From an uncultured bacterium (GTDB lineage Bacteria; Bacillota; Clostridia; Oscillospirales; Oscillospiraceae): a stretch of DNA of 64,000 bases. The notes below the pieces were generated by a model. That model saw only the letters and a list, made by a program, of their open reading frames with translations. It had not been told where the DNA came from and searched no databases. Position numbers and translations under genes: made by a program. Shown here piece by piece: positions 33,965 through 42,552 of this stretch. The stretch covers positions 62,001 through 126,000 of the forward strand of contig CAMNQF010000001.1 of NCBI GenBank assembly GCA_946548895.1, read 5' to 3'. The first letter of the stretch is position 1, and the number at the start of each line of letters is the position of its first letter.

Positions 33965-35125
33965 TTAGTTGGGGGAAATATATTCGCCCATGATGTAGCC
34001 GGTCATGGTGGCGCCGCCGCTGCCGGCGAAATTGATTTGATACCACCCGTTCTCCGCCGGGGCCACGATGGTGACGGAGTCGCCGTTTTTCAGGCTGGCC
34101 GCCACCTCATAGCTGGTGCCCGGGCCGGAGCGGACCCGCAGGCCGCTGTCGGCGCCCACAATGGTCCCCCTGGACCCGGCGGTGAGGGCGCCGCCTCCGC
34201 TGGGAGGCTGGCTGTTGTCCGCCGGGGGCTGGGAATCGGCGGGCGCGGGGGTGTGCACCGGGGCGTCCCCGGCCGTGGCCCGGACAATACACTGGGTGGA
34301 TATGCCGCCGGCGGAGACGGTCAGGTACACGTTGTGGAACGTGCCAGACTGGTTCACGTTGGTCACATAACCGCTGTCCGTGACCGTCACCCACTCCGTA
34401 TTGCTGGAGCTCCAGCTGACCGGGCCGGTCCAGGTGGACGGGGTGAACTCGGCGGTGAGCTGGGCGCTCCGGCCCACGGTCAGGGTGATGTCATCCACCA
34501 CCCGCCCGTCGGAGTTTTTCAGCACGATGCCGGACAGGACGGGTTCCACGGGATCGGGCACCGCCTGGGAGGGCTCCACCGGGGCCGGCGGCTCAGAGGG
34601 CTGGGTCACGCCGGGGGTGGGGGTGACGACGGGCGGCAGGGTGGGCTCCACGGGCTCAGACGCCGACGCCTCCACATTGGGGTCCTGGTTCCCGTGGAGC
34701 TGAGGATAGATGAAGGTAAATACGATGACCAGCGCCGCCACGATGATAATCAGCGAGCACAGGAAAGTGATCAGCCGGGGCCAATTGACGGGGGGCGGGT
34801 CAAACCTGCCGGGCTGCTTGGGGGCCAGCCGTTTCCCGCCCTTGGGCCGGGGGGTGTAGTACTCCTCCTCCGGCTCCTCGTCAAAGGCGCCCTGCCCGTC
34901 GAACACATAGCCGTCGTCCTCCTCCTCGCCGCGGCTGGGGGAGGCGGGCTTGGCGGCCGGGGGCATGGAGATGTACCGGGAGCTGGAGGTGGGGTCGTTC
35001 CGGGGCGTGACCCGGCGGGGGTCGTTGCGTTCGCCGCAGAAGGGGCAGCGCCGGTAGGTGGCGCTGTAGTCCTCGCCGCAGTGTTCGCAGTGGATCAGCG
35101 CGTCATGGGAAGGCTTGGGGGACAT
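33965..35125 (-). CDS. Zinc-ribbon, membrane-anchored protein with Ig-like and SH3b domains
   Basis: A 386-residue protein with four parts. An N-terminal cytoplasmic zinc ribbon, IHCEHCGEDYSATYRRCPFCGERN, is followed by an acidic low-complexity region, one transmembrane helix near residues 117-140 (LITFLCSLIIIVAALVIVF), a Pro/Thr-rich linker, a bacterial Ig-like (Big_2-type) domain with DDITLTVGRSAQLTAEFTPS and WSSSNTEWVTVTDSGYV, and a C-terminal SH3b domain with SGLRVRSGPGTSYEVAASLKNGD. The arrangement suggests a cell-wall-contacting protein that senses or binds peptidoglycan outside and has a metal-binding module inside. Function unknown. Confidence 0.8.
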   Translation of the reverse strand: MSPKPSHDALIHCEHCGEDYSATYRRCPFCGERNDPRRVTPRNDPTSSSRYISMPPAAKPASPSRGEEEDDGYVFDGQGAFDEEPEEEYYTPRPKGGKRLAPKQPGRFDPPPVNWPRLITFLCSLIIIVAALVIVFTFIYPQLHGNQDPNVEASASEPVEPTLPPVVTPTPGVTQPSEPPAPVEPSQAVPDPVEPVLSGIVLKNSDGRVVDDITLTVGRSAQLTAEFTPSTWTGPVSWSSSNTEWVTVTDSGYVTNVNQSGTFHNVYLTVSAGGISTQCIVRATAGDAPVHTPAPADSQPPADNSQPPSGGGALTAGSRGTIVGADSGLRVRSGPGTSYEVAASLKNGDSVTIVAPAENGWYQINFAGSGGATMTGYIMGEYISPN

Positions 35126-35258
35126 ATTTGAGTTACCTCCTTGGCGGAAAGGCTCGAAGCTTGTCGGATACCCCTGATTTTAACACGTTCCGGCCCCATT
35201 CGTCAATCCTTTTATTATCCGAGGGGAAGGCGGCCTTGACCGCGGCGGAGAACGGCCC

Positions 35259-35287
35259 TTGACTTTCCCTTTTTTGGGGGGTAAAAT
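35259..35287 (+). promoter_or_regulatory. Promoter of the COG0523 operon
   Basis: TTGACT (35259-35264), 17-bp spacer, TAAAAT (35282-35287). A palindrome GGAAA-TGAT-TTTCC (35308-35321) lies over the ribosome site directly before the ATG. Confidence 0.75.
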
Positions 35288-35321
35288 AAGTGGAAATTCT
35301 AAGTAAAGGAAATGATTTTCC

Positions 35322-36500
35322 ATGGCAAAAATCGACATAGTGTCCGGCTTTTTGGGCGCGGGCAAGACCACCCTCATCAAAAAGCTGCTGGCGGAAGCGT
35401 ATCAGGGCGAAAAGCTGGTGCTCATTGAGAACGAGTTCGGCGAGATCAGCGTGGACGGCGGGTTCTTAAAGGACGCCGGAATTGAGATCTCCGAGATGTC
35501 GTCCGGCTGCATCTGCTGCTCCCTGGTGGGCGACTTCGGCCGCGCCCTCCACGAGGTGGAGGAGCGCTTCCACCCCGACCGCATCCTCATCGAGCCCTCC
35601 GGGGTGGGCAAGCTGTCCGACGTGGTGGCGGCGGTGGAGAAGGCCGCCGGGGAGGACCCGGCGCTGAAGCTCAACAGCTTCGTCACCGTGGCCGACGCCT
35701 CCAAGGTCAAGATGTATATGAAGAACTTCGGCGAGTTCTACAACAACCAGGTGGAGCACGCGGGGACCATCCTGCTCTCCCGGACCCAGAACCTGACCCA
35801 GGACAAGCTGGAGGGGGCGGTGGCCCTGCTGCGGGAAAAGAACCCCGGCGCGGTGATTCTCACCACCCCCTGGGACCAGCTGGACGGCAAAACCATCCTG
35901 TCCGCCATTGAAAAGACCTCCCTGGAGGAGGAGCTGCTGGAGCGCATCCGGGCGGACCACGCCGCCGAGGAGGCGGCCCACGCCCATCATCACCACGACC
36001 ACGGCCATGAGGAGCATGAGCACCATCACGGCCACGACCACGAGGAGCACGAGCACCACCACGGCCATGAGGAGCACGAGCACCACCACGACCACGAGGA
36101 ACACGAGCACCACTACGGCCATGAGGAGCATGAGCACCATCATCATCACGACGAGCACGAGCATGACCACGGCGGGGAGTGCTCCTGCGGCTGCCACGAC
36201 CACGACCACCACGGCCACCACCACGCCGACGAGGTGTTCACCAGCTGGGGCCGGGAGACGGTCAAGCCCTTTGCCCCGGAGGAGCTGGAACGCATCCTGG
36301 CAGAGCTGGACCTGGGCGAGTGCGGCGCCATCCTTCGGGCCAAGGGCATCGTCCCGGGGAAGGACGGCGGCTGGCTCCACTTCGACTACGTGCCGGAGGA
36401 GCACCAGGTGCGCACAGGCCCCGCCGACTACACCGGGCGGCTGTGCGTCATCGGCGCGGACCTGAAGGAGGACAGGCTGGCCGCCCTGTTCGGCCTGTAA
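35322..36500 (+). CDS. COG0523 (CobW/YjiA) GTPase with long His-rich metal-binding region
   Basis: A 392-residue metallochaperone GTPase. The P-loop is GFLGAGKTT at residues 9-17; the family metal motif CxCC appears as SSGCICCSLVGDFGRAL near residue 63; switch and Walker B residues are in RILIEPSGVG. Between the G domain and the C-terminal CobW domain is a stretch of about 85 residues (about 220-305) made almost only of His, Glu, Asp and Gly in HEEHEHHHGH-like repeats, followed by CSCGCHDHDHHGHHH. Such loops bind Zn2+, Ni2+ or Co2+. The second COG0523 gene starts 16 bp downstream. The metal is unknown; zinc is the usual one in Firmicutes. Confidence 0.92.
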   Translation: MAKIDIVSGFLGAGKTTLIKKLLAEAYQGEKLVLIENEFGEISVDGGFLKDAGIEISEMSSGCICCSLVGDFGRALHEVEERFHPDRILIEPSGVGKLSDVVAAVEKAAGEDPALKLNSFVTVADASKVKMYMKNFGEFYNNQVEHAGTILLSRTQNLTQDKLEGAVALLREKNPGAVILTTPWDQLDGKTILSAIEKTSLEEELLERIRADHAAEEAAHAHHHHDHGHEEHEHHHGHDHEEHEHHHGHEEHEHHHDHEEHEHHYGHEEHEHHHHHDEHEHDHGGECSCGCHDHDHHGHHHADEVFTSWGRETVKPFAPEELERILAELDLGECGAILRAKGIVPGKDGGWLHFDYVPEEHQVRTGPADYTGRLCVIGADLKEDRLAALFGL

Positions 36501-36516
36501 AAGGAGCGGGACGCCC

Positions 36517-37449
36517 ATGGATATCCCTGTCTACCTGTTCGCCGGATTTCTGGACGGCGGCAAAACCACCTTCATCAACGGCGTCCTCCAGGACGGCTTC
36601 GCCCTGCGGGACCGCACCCTCCTGCTGTGCTGCGAGGAGGGTGCGGAGGAGTACGACCCCAAGGTGCTGAAAAACGTCACGGTGGTGAACGTGGAGGAGG
36701 AGGCGGAGCTGACCCCCGCCTTCCTCAAGCAGCTGGAGAAAAAGCACCGGCCCCGGCAGGTCATGATCGAGTTCAACGGGATGTGGTCCCTGGGGCGGCT
36801 GTACCAGGAGGGCCTGCCGGACAACTGGGTGCTCTACCAGATCATGACCATGGTGGAGGCGGCCACCTTCGACGTGTACGCCAAAAACCTGGGTCAGATG
36901 ATGATGGAAAAGCTGACCAACGCGGACCTCATCGTGTTCAACCGCTGCACGGAGGCCCTGCGGGACTCCCTGCGCCAGCGCAACCTGAAAATGGTCAACC
37001 GCCGGGCCAACATCTACCTGGAGTACGGCGACGGCTCCAGCGAGGACTACGCCGACGACACCGTTTGCCCCTTCGACCTGGACCAGGACATTATCAGCAT
37101 CCCGGACGACGACTTCGGCGTGTGGTACGTGGACGTGATGGAGCACCCGGAGCGGTACGAGGGCAAGGTTATCCGGGCCAAGACGGTGGTGTGCCACCTG
37201 CCCCAGTACCCGGACAACGTGATTTTGGGCCGGTTCGCCATGACCTGCTGCGAGGCGGACATCACGTTCCTGGGGCTGGTGGCGGAGGGGGACGGCTTCG
37301 GCGCCTATGAAAACCGCTCCTGGGCGGACGTCACCGGCGTGATCCGTCTGGAACATCACAAAGCCTATGAGGGGCAGGACGGCCCGGTGCTCCACGCCAC
37401 CGCCCTGACCCCCACGGACAAGCCGGCCCAGGAAGTGCTCACATTTTGA
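36517..37449 (+). CDS. COG0523-like GTPase fused to a TIGR03943-like C-terminal domain
   Basis: A 310-residue protein. The N-terminal half is a CobW-type P-loop GTPase with LFAGFLDGGKTTFINGVL and QVMIEFNGMW; the usual CxCC metal motif is replaced by LLLCCEEGAEEYDP. The C-terminal about 110 residues (VIRAKTVVCHLPQYPDNVIL, GRFAMTCCEADITFLGLVAEGD, WADVTGVI) resemble the soluble part of the TIGR03943/DUF1980 (YcgQ) proteins, which in Firmicutes occur next to a permease and COG0523 genes. It overlaps neither neighbour and is 16 bp after the His-rich GTPase, so the two probably form one metal-trafficking operon. No permease is next to them. Confidence 0.8.
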   Translation: MDIPVYLFAGFLDGGKTTFINGVLQDGFALRDRTLLLCCEEGAEEYDPKVLKNVTVVNVEEEAELTPAFLKQLEKKHRPRQVMIEFNGMWSLGRLYQEGLPDNWVLYQIMTMVEAATFDVYAKNLGQMMMEKLTNADLIVFNRCTEALRDSLRQRNLKMVNRRANIYLEYGDGSSEDYADDTVCPFDLDQDIISIPDDDFGVWYVDVMEHPERYEGKVIRAKTVVCHLPQYPDNVILGRFAMTCCEADITFLGLVAEGDGFGAYENRSWADVTGVIRLEHHKAYEGQDGPVLHATALTPTDKPAQEVLTF

Positions 37450-37453
37450 CAGG

Positions 37454-37490
37454 CAGGCCCCGCGTCCAACGGCGCGGGGCCTGTGAAAAC
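37454..37490 (+). terminator. Terminator after the COG0523 pair
   Basis: CAGGCCCCGCG / CGCGGGGCCTG with an 8-base loop; the tail is TGAAAAC, without a T-run, so termination may be weak. Confidence 0.5.
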
Positions 37491-37547
37491 ATGAACGGGG
37501 ACCCGTCCGCATAAGGTGTACCAACACCGAGTTTGGAGGGGTCGATC

Positions 37548-38333
37548 ATGAACGAGACGAAAATTATTACCCTGCGGAGGAAGGCCATCGCCGCCGGGGC
37601 CTTCGCCCTGGCCGCCGTGCTGATGTTCTGGGTGGTGAACCACCCGGCGGTGGTGGGGGCGTCGGCGTCCACCCGGCAGCTGCCCATCTACTGCGTGCAG
37701 AAGGACTACAAGGTGCTGTCCATCAGCTTCGACGCCGCCTGGGGCAACGAGGACACCCAGCAGCTCATCGACATACTGGGCAAATACGATGTCAAAGCCA
37801 CCTTTTTCGTGGTGGGGGAGTGGGTGGACAAATACCCCGAGTCGGTGAAGGCGCTGGCGGACGCGGGCCACGAGGTGATGAGCCATTCCAACGACCACGC
37901 CCACTTCAACAGCCTGTCCAGCCAGGAGATCATCGACGACCTCACCGCCTGCGGCGACAAAATCGAGGGGGTCACCGGGGTGCGGCCCACCCTGTTCCGC
38001 TGCCCCTACGGCGAGTATGACGACCACGTGATCAACGCCGTGCGGTCCATGGGCATTGAGCCCATCCAGTGGGACGTGGACAGCCTGGACTGGAAGGACC
38101 TGTCCGCCGCCGACATCACCAAGCGGGTGACGTCCAAGGTTCAGCCGGGGTCCATCGTACTGTTCCACAACGCCGCCCTCCACACCCCGGAGGCCCTGCC
38201 CGGCATCATCGAGGCCCTTTTGCAGCAGGGCTACACCTTTGTACCCATCTCCCAGCTGATCCTGCCGGGGACCTGCGGGCAGGACTACACCATCGACCAC
38301 ACCGGGCGCCAGTGCCCTGGCGGGGCCCAATAG
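37548..38333 (+). CDS. Polysaccharide deacetylase family protein (PdaB-like)
   Basis: A 261-residue NodB-homology enzyme. One N-terminal membrane anchor (AIAAGAFALAAVLMFWVV) places the catalytic domain outside. Motifs: SISFDAAWGNED (catalytic base Asp), HEVMSHSNDHAHFN (metal-binding His pair in SHSxxH), LFRCPYGEYDDHV, and ILFHN-type IVLFHNAALHTPEAL. The short length and DAAWGNEDT motif fit the sporulation-type PdaB/YlxY group. ATG 37548 follows GGAGG at 8 bp. The substrate is probably peptidoglycan or another N-acetylated glycan. Confidence 0.88.
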   Translation: MNETKIITLRRKAIAAGAFALAAVLMFWVVNHPAVVGASASTRQLPIYCVQKDYKVLSISFDAAWGNEDTQQLIDILGKYDVKATFFVVGEWVDKYPESVKALADAGHEVMSHSNDHAHFNSLSSQEIIDDLTACGDKIEGVTGVRPTLFRCPYGEYDDHVINAVRSMGIEPIQWDVDSLDWKDLSAADITKRVTSKVQPGSIVLFHNAALHTPEALPGIIEALLQQGYTFVPISQLILPGTCGQDYTIDHTGRQCPGGAQ

Positions 38334-38373
38334 GTGGGAGGCCCGCCATCCATACAGAGAGAGGAAGAGCCGC

Positions 38374-39636
38374 ATGACAAAAGAATTTTTTCAGGGAAAC
38401 CGGGCGCGGCTGTACGCCCAGATGAAGGAGAACTCCCTGCTGGTGCTGTTCTCCGGCACGGAGGTCCGCAAGACCAACGACGAGTATTACCCCTTTTACA
38501 CCAGCCGGGACTTTCTGTACCTCACCGGCCTGGACGGGAAGGAGCTGGTCCTGTTGGCCCGAAAGGACGGCCAGGGCGCGGTGGCGGAGAAGGTGTTCCT
38601 CCTGCCCCCCGACCCCATGGCGGAGCGCTGGACCGGCCGGCGGATCAAGCCGGACGAGGCGGCGGAGACCTCGGGCGTTACGGAGACCGGCTTCGCGGAC
38701 GAGTTCGCGGCGGAGCTCCACAGGCTGGCGGCGTCCGGCAACTATGAGCGCCTGTACCTGGACCTGTACCGGGCGGACCCCGCCGACCGGGATACCCCGG
38801 CCCACCGCCTGCTGCGGCGGGCTGCGTCCGACTACCCGTTTTTGCGGATCGAGAACGCCAACGCCCTCATCCGCCGCCTGCGCACCATCAAGCAGCCCTG
38901 CGAGCTGGACGCTATGCGCCGGGCGGAGGAGATCACCTGCGCGGGCATCACCGCCATGATGAAGGCGTCCCGGCCCGGGATGTTTGAATACCAGTACAAG
39001 GCGGCGTTCGACTACACCCTGGGGCAGTACGGCCCCCAGGGCCCGGGGTTCCCCTCCATCATCTCGGCGGGCAGGAACAACTTCTGCATCCACTACAACG
39101 CCTACACCGGGCAGGCCCTGGACGGCGACATGGTGCTCAACGACGTGGGGGCGTGGCACGATTACCTGATGACCGACGTGTCCCGGGGCTGGCCCTGCAA
39201 CGGGAAATACAGCGAACGCCAGCGGCTGCTGTACCAGTGCGCCCTGGCCACCTCCAACCATATGTTCGACATTATCAAGCCCGGTATGCCCATGAAAGAG
39301 GTGGACGGCGAGATCCGCCGGTACAACGCCGCCCTGCTGAAGGACGCCGGGGTGCTGGACGATGTGAAAGACATCGGCCGGTATATGTGGCACGGCGGCG
39401 CCCACCACGTGGGCTTCGACGTCCATGACGCGGTGGAGGCGCCCGAGACGGTGGCCCCTAATATGGTGTTCTGCGTGGACGTGGGCATCTACCACGAGGA
39501 GTGGGGCATCGGCTTCCGGCTGGAGGACAACTGCCTGGTCACGGAGACGGGCTGCGAGAACCTGTCCGCCCGCACCCCCCGGACCATTGAGGACATTGAA
39601 TCGGTCATGCGGCAGAACTTCACCGCGTACACCTGA
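38374..39636 (+). CDS. Xaa-Pro aminopeptidase (M24 family)
   Basis: A 420-residue aminopeptidase P-like metalloprotease that removes residues in front of proline. The N-terminal creatinase-like domain contains EYYPFYTSRDFLYLTGL; the pita-bread domain holds the metal ligands: Asp in VLNDVGAWHDYLMTDVSRGW, His in GAHHVGFDVHD and Glu in GIYHEEWGIGFRLEDNCLV. It is cytosolic. The stop codon overlaps the start of eutH by one base, so the two are coupled. AGAGGAAGAG precedes ATG 38374. Confidence 0.93.
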   Translation: MTKEFFQGNRARLYAQMKENSLLVLFSGTEVRKTNDEYYPFYTSRDFLYLTGLDGKELVLLARKDGQGAVAEKVFLLPPDPMAERWTGRRIKPDEAAETSGVTETGFADEFAAELHRLAASGNYERLYLDLYRADPADRDTPAHRLLRRAASDYPFLRIENANALIRRLRTIKQPCELDAMRRAEEITCAGITAMMKASRPGMFEYQYKAAFDYTLGQYGPQGPGFPSIISAGRNNFCIHYNAYTGQALDGDMVLNDVGAWHDYLMTDVSRGWPCNGKYSERQRLLYQCALATSNHMFDIIKPGMPMKEVDGEIRRYNAALLKDAGVLDDVKDIGRYMWHGGAHHVGFDVHDAVEAPETVAPNMVFCVDVGIYHEEWGIGFRLEDNCLVTETGCENLSARTPRTIEDIESVMRQNFTAYT

Positions 39637-40700
39637 TGGAACGGGCGCTGATGATCGTGATGGCCGCCGGGGCTGTCCTGGGCGGCGCGGACCGCGTTTT
39701 TGGCAACAGGCTGGGCCTGGGGGAGCAGTTCGAGCGGGGCTTTTTGCTGCTGGGCCCCATGGCGCTGTCCATGGCGGGGATGATCTGCCTGGCCCCGGTG
39801 CTGGCGGACGTCCTGGGCCGGGTGGTCGTGCCCCTCTACCGGCTGATGGGGGTGGACCCGGCCATGTTCGGCAGCCTGCTGGCCATCGACATGGGGGGCT
39901 ACCAGCTGGCCCGGGAGCTGGCGGAGAACCCGGCGGTGGGCAGCTACGCGGGGCTGATTGTGTCCGCCATTTTCGGCTGCACCCTGGTGTTCACCATCCC
40001 CGTGGGCATGGGGATGATCGGCCCGGACTGCCGCCCCCGGTTCGCCCGGGGGATCATGCTGGGGCTGGCCGCCATGCCTGTGGGGCTCATCGCGGGCGGG
40101 CTGCTGTGCGGGCTGTCCCTGCCCGCCTGCCTCCACCAGAACCTGCCCGTTTTCGCCCTGGCCCTGCTGCTGCTGCTGGGGCTGTGGAAGATCCCGGACC
40201 GTATGGTGCGGGGCTTCTGCCTGCTGGCGGACGGCATCAAGGCGCTGGTGACGGCGGGCCTGGTGCTGGCGGCGGTGGAGCTCCTCACCGGGTGGAACCC
40301 GGTGCCCGGCATGGCCCCTATCGGGGAGGCCATGTCCGTGGCGGCCTCCATCGGGGTGGTGCTGCTGGGCAGCCTTCCGGCGGCGGAGCTGCTGCGCCGG
40401 GCGCTGGAGCGGCCCTTCACCCTCCTGGGGCGCAGGCTGGGGCTGGACCCCGGCAGCCTCACCGGGATGCTGGTGAGCCTGGCCAGCCCCATGCCCGCCC
40501 TGTCCATGTACGGGGAGCTGGACCGCCGGGGCCAGGTGGCGGCGGCGGCCTTCCTGGTCAGCGGGGCCAGCCTGCTGGCCGCCCATATGGGCTTTGTGGT
40601 CAGCACCGAGCCCGCCATGCTCTCCCCCCTCATCGCCGCCAAGCTGGCCGGGGCCCTGTCCGCCGCCGCCCTGGCCCTGTGGGCGGAGCGGTCCCAATAA
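39636..40700 (+). CDS. eutH: EutH-like ethanolamine permease
   Basis: A 354-residue membrane protein of the EutH family, thought to import ethanolamine. About ten hydrophobic segments are visible. Family landmarks: GGADRVFGNRLGLGEQFERGF, MAGMICLAPVLADVLGRVVVPLYRLMGVDPAMFGSLLAIDMGGYQLA and FTIPVGMGMI. No other ethanolamine-utilisation gene (eutABC, microcompartment shell) is in the window, so the transported compound may differ. The ATG overlaps the stop of the Xaa-Pro peptidase gene (TGATG). A terminator follows 5 bp after the stop. Confidence 0.82.
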   Translation: MERALMIVMAAGAVLGGADRVFGNRLGLGEQFERGFLLLGPMALSMAGMICLAPVLADVLGRVVVPLYRLMGVDPAMFGSLLAIDMGGYQLARELAENPAVGSYAGLIVSAIFGCTLVFTIPVGMGMIGPDCRPRFARGIMLGLAAMPVGLIAGGLLCGLSLPACLHQNLPVFALALLLLLGLWKIPDRMVRGFCLLADGIKALVTAGLVLAAVELLTGWNPVPGMAPIGEAMSVAASIGVVLLGSLPAAELLRRALERPFTLLGRRLGLDPGSLTGMLVSLASPMPALSMYGELDRRGQVAAAAFLVSGASLLAAHMGFVVSTEPAMLSPLIAAKLAGALSAAALALWAERSQ

Positions 40701-40705
40701 ACCGC

Positions 40706-40740
40706 GGGGACGCCTGACCGCTCAGGCGTCCCCGTTTTTT
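40706..40740 (+). terminator. Terminator after eutH
   Basis: GGGGACGCCTGA / TCAGGCGTCCCC with a 4-base loop and a GTTTTTT tail. Confidence 0.92.
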
Positions 40741-40748
40741 ATCCGGCC

Positions 40749-41534
40749 TCAGTCCAGCTTTTCCAGCCGGTCCAGTACCGTCAGCGTCCGGCACAGGTCC
40801 TCGGACACGTTCAGCTCGCCGCCGCCGGTGCCGTTCAGCGCGCCCCGCTCCACCGCCTTGGCCACCGCCTCCCGGTAATACGCCGGAATGTCCTCCAGAT
40901 TTCTGTAATATATCATTTCGCTCTCCTCCTCTCCGTTCATAGCCCGGACCACATCGGCCCGAAAGTCGTTCATGTTCCGCCCAAACCGGGGGAACCAGTT
41001 GTATACGTCCCCGTGGTTGCTGGCAATTCCCCGGCGGTAGCCGTCCTGGTGGCAGATCACTACCCCGTCGGCCAGCGGGTCCAGGCCATAGTCCCGGCAC
41101 AGCATGGCCGTCAGCTCCACGGCGGTCTGGTAGGCCCGCTGGAAATATACCGGGTCGGTGAGGCCGTCCTCGCAGATTTCGAAGGAGATGTGGGTGTTGT
41201 TGGCGCTGCCGCCGCTGGTGCCGGTGCCCGCGTGCCAGCCCCGGCAGTCCCAGGGCAGGGTCTGCACCGCCGCCACCGAGCCGTCCGCCAGCCGCCCCAC
41301 GAAGCCGTGGACGCACACATCCAAATCCGGGCGGTTCCAGTGGTTGCCGTTTTGGTTCACCCCCAGGGCCGCCAGCAGCTCCTCCCGGCCCGGAGTGGAG
41401 GCCAGGGGCTGGACATACCGGCGGAGGGTGGGGTTATTGGCCCCGGTGGAGTGGACCATCACCCCCTTGGGCTTGATTTTCCGCCCTGTTCGGTAGCAGC
41501 TGTTGGCGGTGAGGATGCACTGGAGCAGCTTCAT
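40749..41534 (-). CDS. N-acetylmuramoyl-L-alanine amidase (phage-type endolysin)
   Basis: A 261-residue amidase_2 (PGRP-like) zinc enzyme that cleaves between MurNAc and L-Ala. Zn-binding parts: GVMVHSTGANN (first His), FEICEDG and VICHQDGYRRGIASNHGDV (later His). CRGWHAGTGTSGGSANNTHIS is typical of phage lysins of this group. There is no signal peptide, so export would need the holin encoded just upstream. The C-terminal about 60 residues (VAKAVERGALNGTGGGELN) resemble a repeat found at the end of many clostridial phage-type amidases. The ATG overlaps the holin stop by 4 bp (ATGA). Confidence 0.88.
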   Translation of the reverse strand: MKLLQCILTANSCYRTGRKIKPKGVMVHSTGANNPTLRRYVQPLASTPGREELLAALGVNQNGNHWNRPDLDVCVHGFVGRLADGSVAAVQTLPWDCRGWHAGTGTSGGSANNTHISFEICEDGLTDPVYFQRAYQTAVELTAMLCRDYGLDPLADGVVICHQDGYRRGIASNHGDVYNWFPRFGRNMNDFRADVVRAMNGEEESEMIYYRNLEDIPAYYREAVAKAVERGALNGTGGGELNVSEDLCRTLTVLDRLEKLD

Positions 41535-41734
41535 CCGGCGCCGCCCCCTTTCTGCGCCGTCCGCTCCAGCTGGGTGCCGAAATAGAAGGCGATAATGACG
41601 GTGTACACCGTCATGAAATCCTGGCCGACCTCCCCCCGCAGCGCCATCGCCGCGAACACCGCCGTCAGCGCCAGCGTCACCAGCGACTTGACGCACAGCA
41701 GCCGGGCCAGCCGTTCCATCAACAGTTTTTTCAT
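41531..41734 (-). CDS. Small holin-like membrane protein
   Basis: A 67-residue protein starting at ATG 41734 after AAAGGAG. It begins with a basic N terminus, has two hydrophobic segments (LVTLALTAVFAAMAL and FMTVYTVIIAFYFG) separated by a short charged loop, and ends in a charged tail (LERTAQKGGGAG). The size, topology and overlap with the amidase gene suggest a phage-type holin that lets the amidase reach the wall. No other phage genes are near. Confidence 0.72.
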   Translation of the reverse strand: MKKLLMERLARLLCVKSLVTLALTAVFAAMALRGEVGQDFMTVYTVIIAFYFGTQLERTAQKGGGAG

Positions 41735-41887
41735 CCGATTCTCCTTTCTGCTCTGTTTTGGGCGGGCTCCGCCCGAGACGGAGACCCTCCAACCACGGCT
41801 ATGCGCCCGCCGCCGCCGCCGTGCCTGTCCAACCCCCGCCTCTGTCAAAATTCCCGCCCTGAGAAGTAAAAAGAGACAAAAAAAGAA

Positions 41888-41916
41888 TTGCCTATTTCCG
41901 TGCAATTGTGTATAAT
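41888..41916 (+). promoter_or_regulatory. Promoter of hpf
   Basis: TTGCCT (41888-41893), 17-bp spacer, TATAAT (41911-41916). Confidence 0.8.
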
Positions 41917-41962
41917 ATGGATAGGAGGGGGACTGGCCCCCTAACCGAAAGGAGTTGAGCAC

Positions 41963-42502
41963 ATGAAGTTTACGTTTACAGACAAGAAGGTCAACCTGCC
42001 CAAATCGCTCCACAACTACGCAGAGAAGAAGGTAGGCAAGCTGGACCGTTACTTCAAGAACGAGGCGGAGGCCAACCTGGTCTTCTCCGTGGAGAAGGAT
42101 CGGAACAAGGTGGAGCTCACCATCCGTTCCGGCCCCACCATCCTGCGGGTGGCGGAGAGCACGTCGGATATGTTCGCTTCGGTGGACGCGGCGGTCACCT
42201 CCATGGAGCGCCAGCTGCGCAAGCACAAGACCCGCCTGGAGAAGCGGCTGCGCACCGGGGCGTTCGCCCCCGCGGAGCCCGCCGAGGAGACCTCTTTCGT
42301 GCCCGATGTGGAGGAGGACGAGTTCCAGGTCGTGCGCACCAAGAAATTCCCCATCAAGCCCATGACGGTGGATGAGGCCATCCTTCAGATGGAGCTGCTG
42401 GGCCACAACTTCTTCGCCTTCAAGGACGAGGACGGCGGCGCCTTTGCCGTGGTCTACCGCCGCAACGGCGGCGGCTACGGCCTCATTGAGGACGAGGGCT
42501 GA
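41963..42502 (+). CDS. hpf: Ribosome hibernation-promoting factor, long form
   Basis: A 179-residue long HPF that pairs 70S ribosomes into inactive 100S dimers in stationary phase. The N-terminal domain (about 1-100) carries the KKVGKLDRYFKNEAEANLVF segment and binds the decoding centre; after a flexible linker, the C-terminal dimerisation domain has RTKKFPIKPMTVDEAILQMELLGHNFFAF and VVYRRNGGGYGLI, the standard long-HPF tail. GAAAGGAGT precedes ATG 41963 and a good promoter lies upstream. Length is normal. Confidence 0.95.
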   Translation: MKFTFTDKKVNLPKSLHNYAEKKVGKLDRYFKNEAEANLVFSVEKDRNKVELTIRSGPTILRVAESTSDMFASVDAAVTSMERQLRKHKTRLEKRLRTGAFAPAEPAEETSFVPDVEEDEFQVVRTKKFPIKPMTVDEAILQMELLGHNFFAFKDEDGGAFAVVYRRNGGGYGLIEDEG

Positions 42503-42510
42503 ATGATAAA

Positions 42511-42545
42511 AAGCGCCCCCTCCGTGTGAAACGGAGGGGGCGCTT
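42511..42545 (-). terminator. Terminator of the MarR-TauE operon
   Basis: AAGCGCCCCCTCCGT / ACGGAGGGGGCGCTT with a 5-base loop. The T-run (CTTTTTATC) lies on the minus-strand side, but the hairpin may also help end hpf. Confidence 0.88.
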
Positions 42546-42552
42546 CCCGCGC

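Noticed and set aside
35980-36240. Repeats in the His-rich region considered as a CRISPR or satellite array
   Set aside because: The repeats are codon-phased His/Glu/Asp motifs within an intact GTPase gene.
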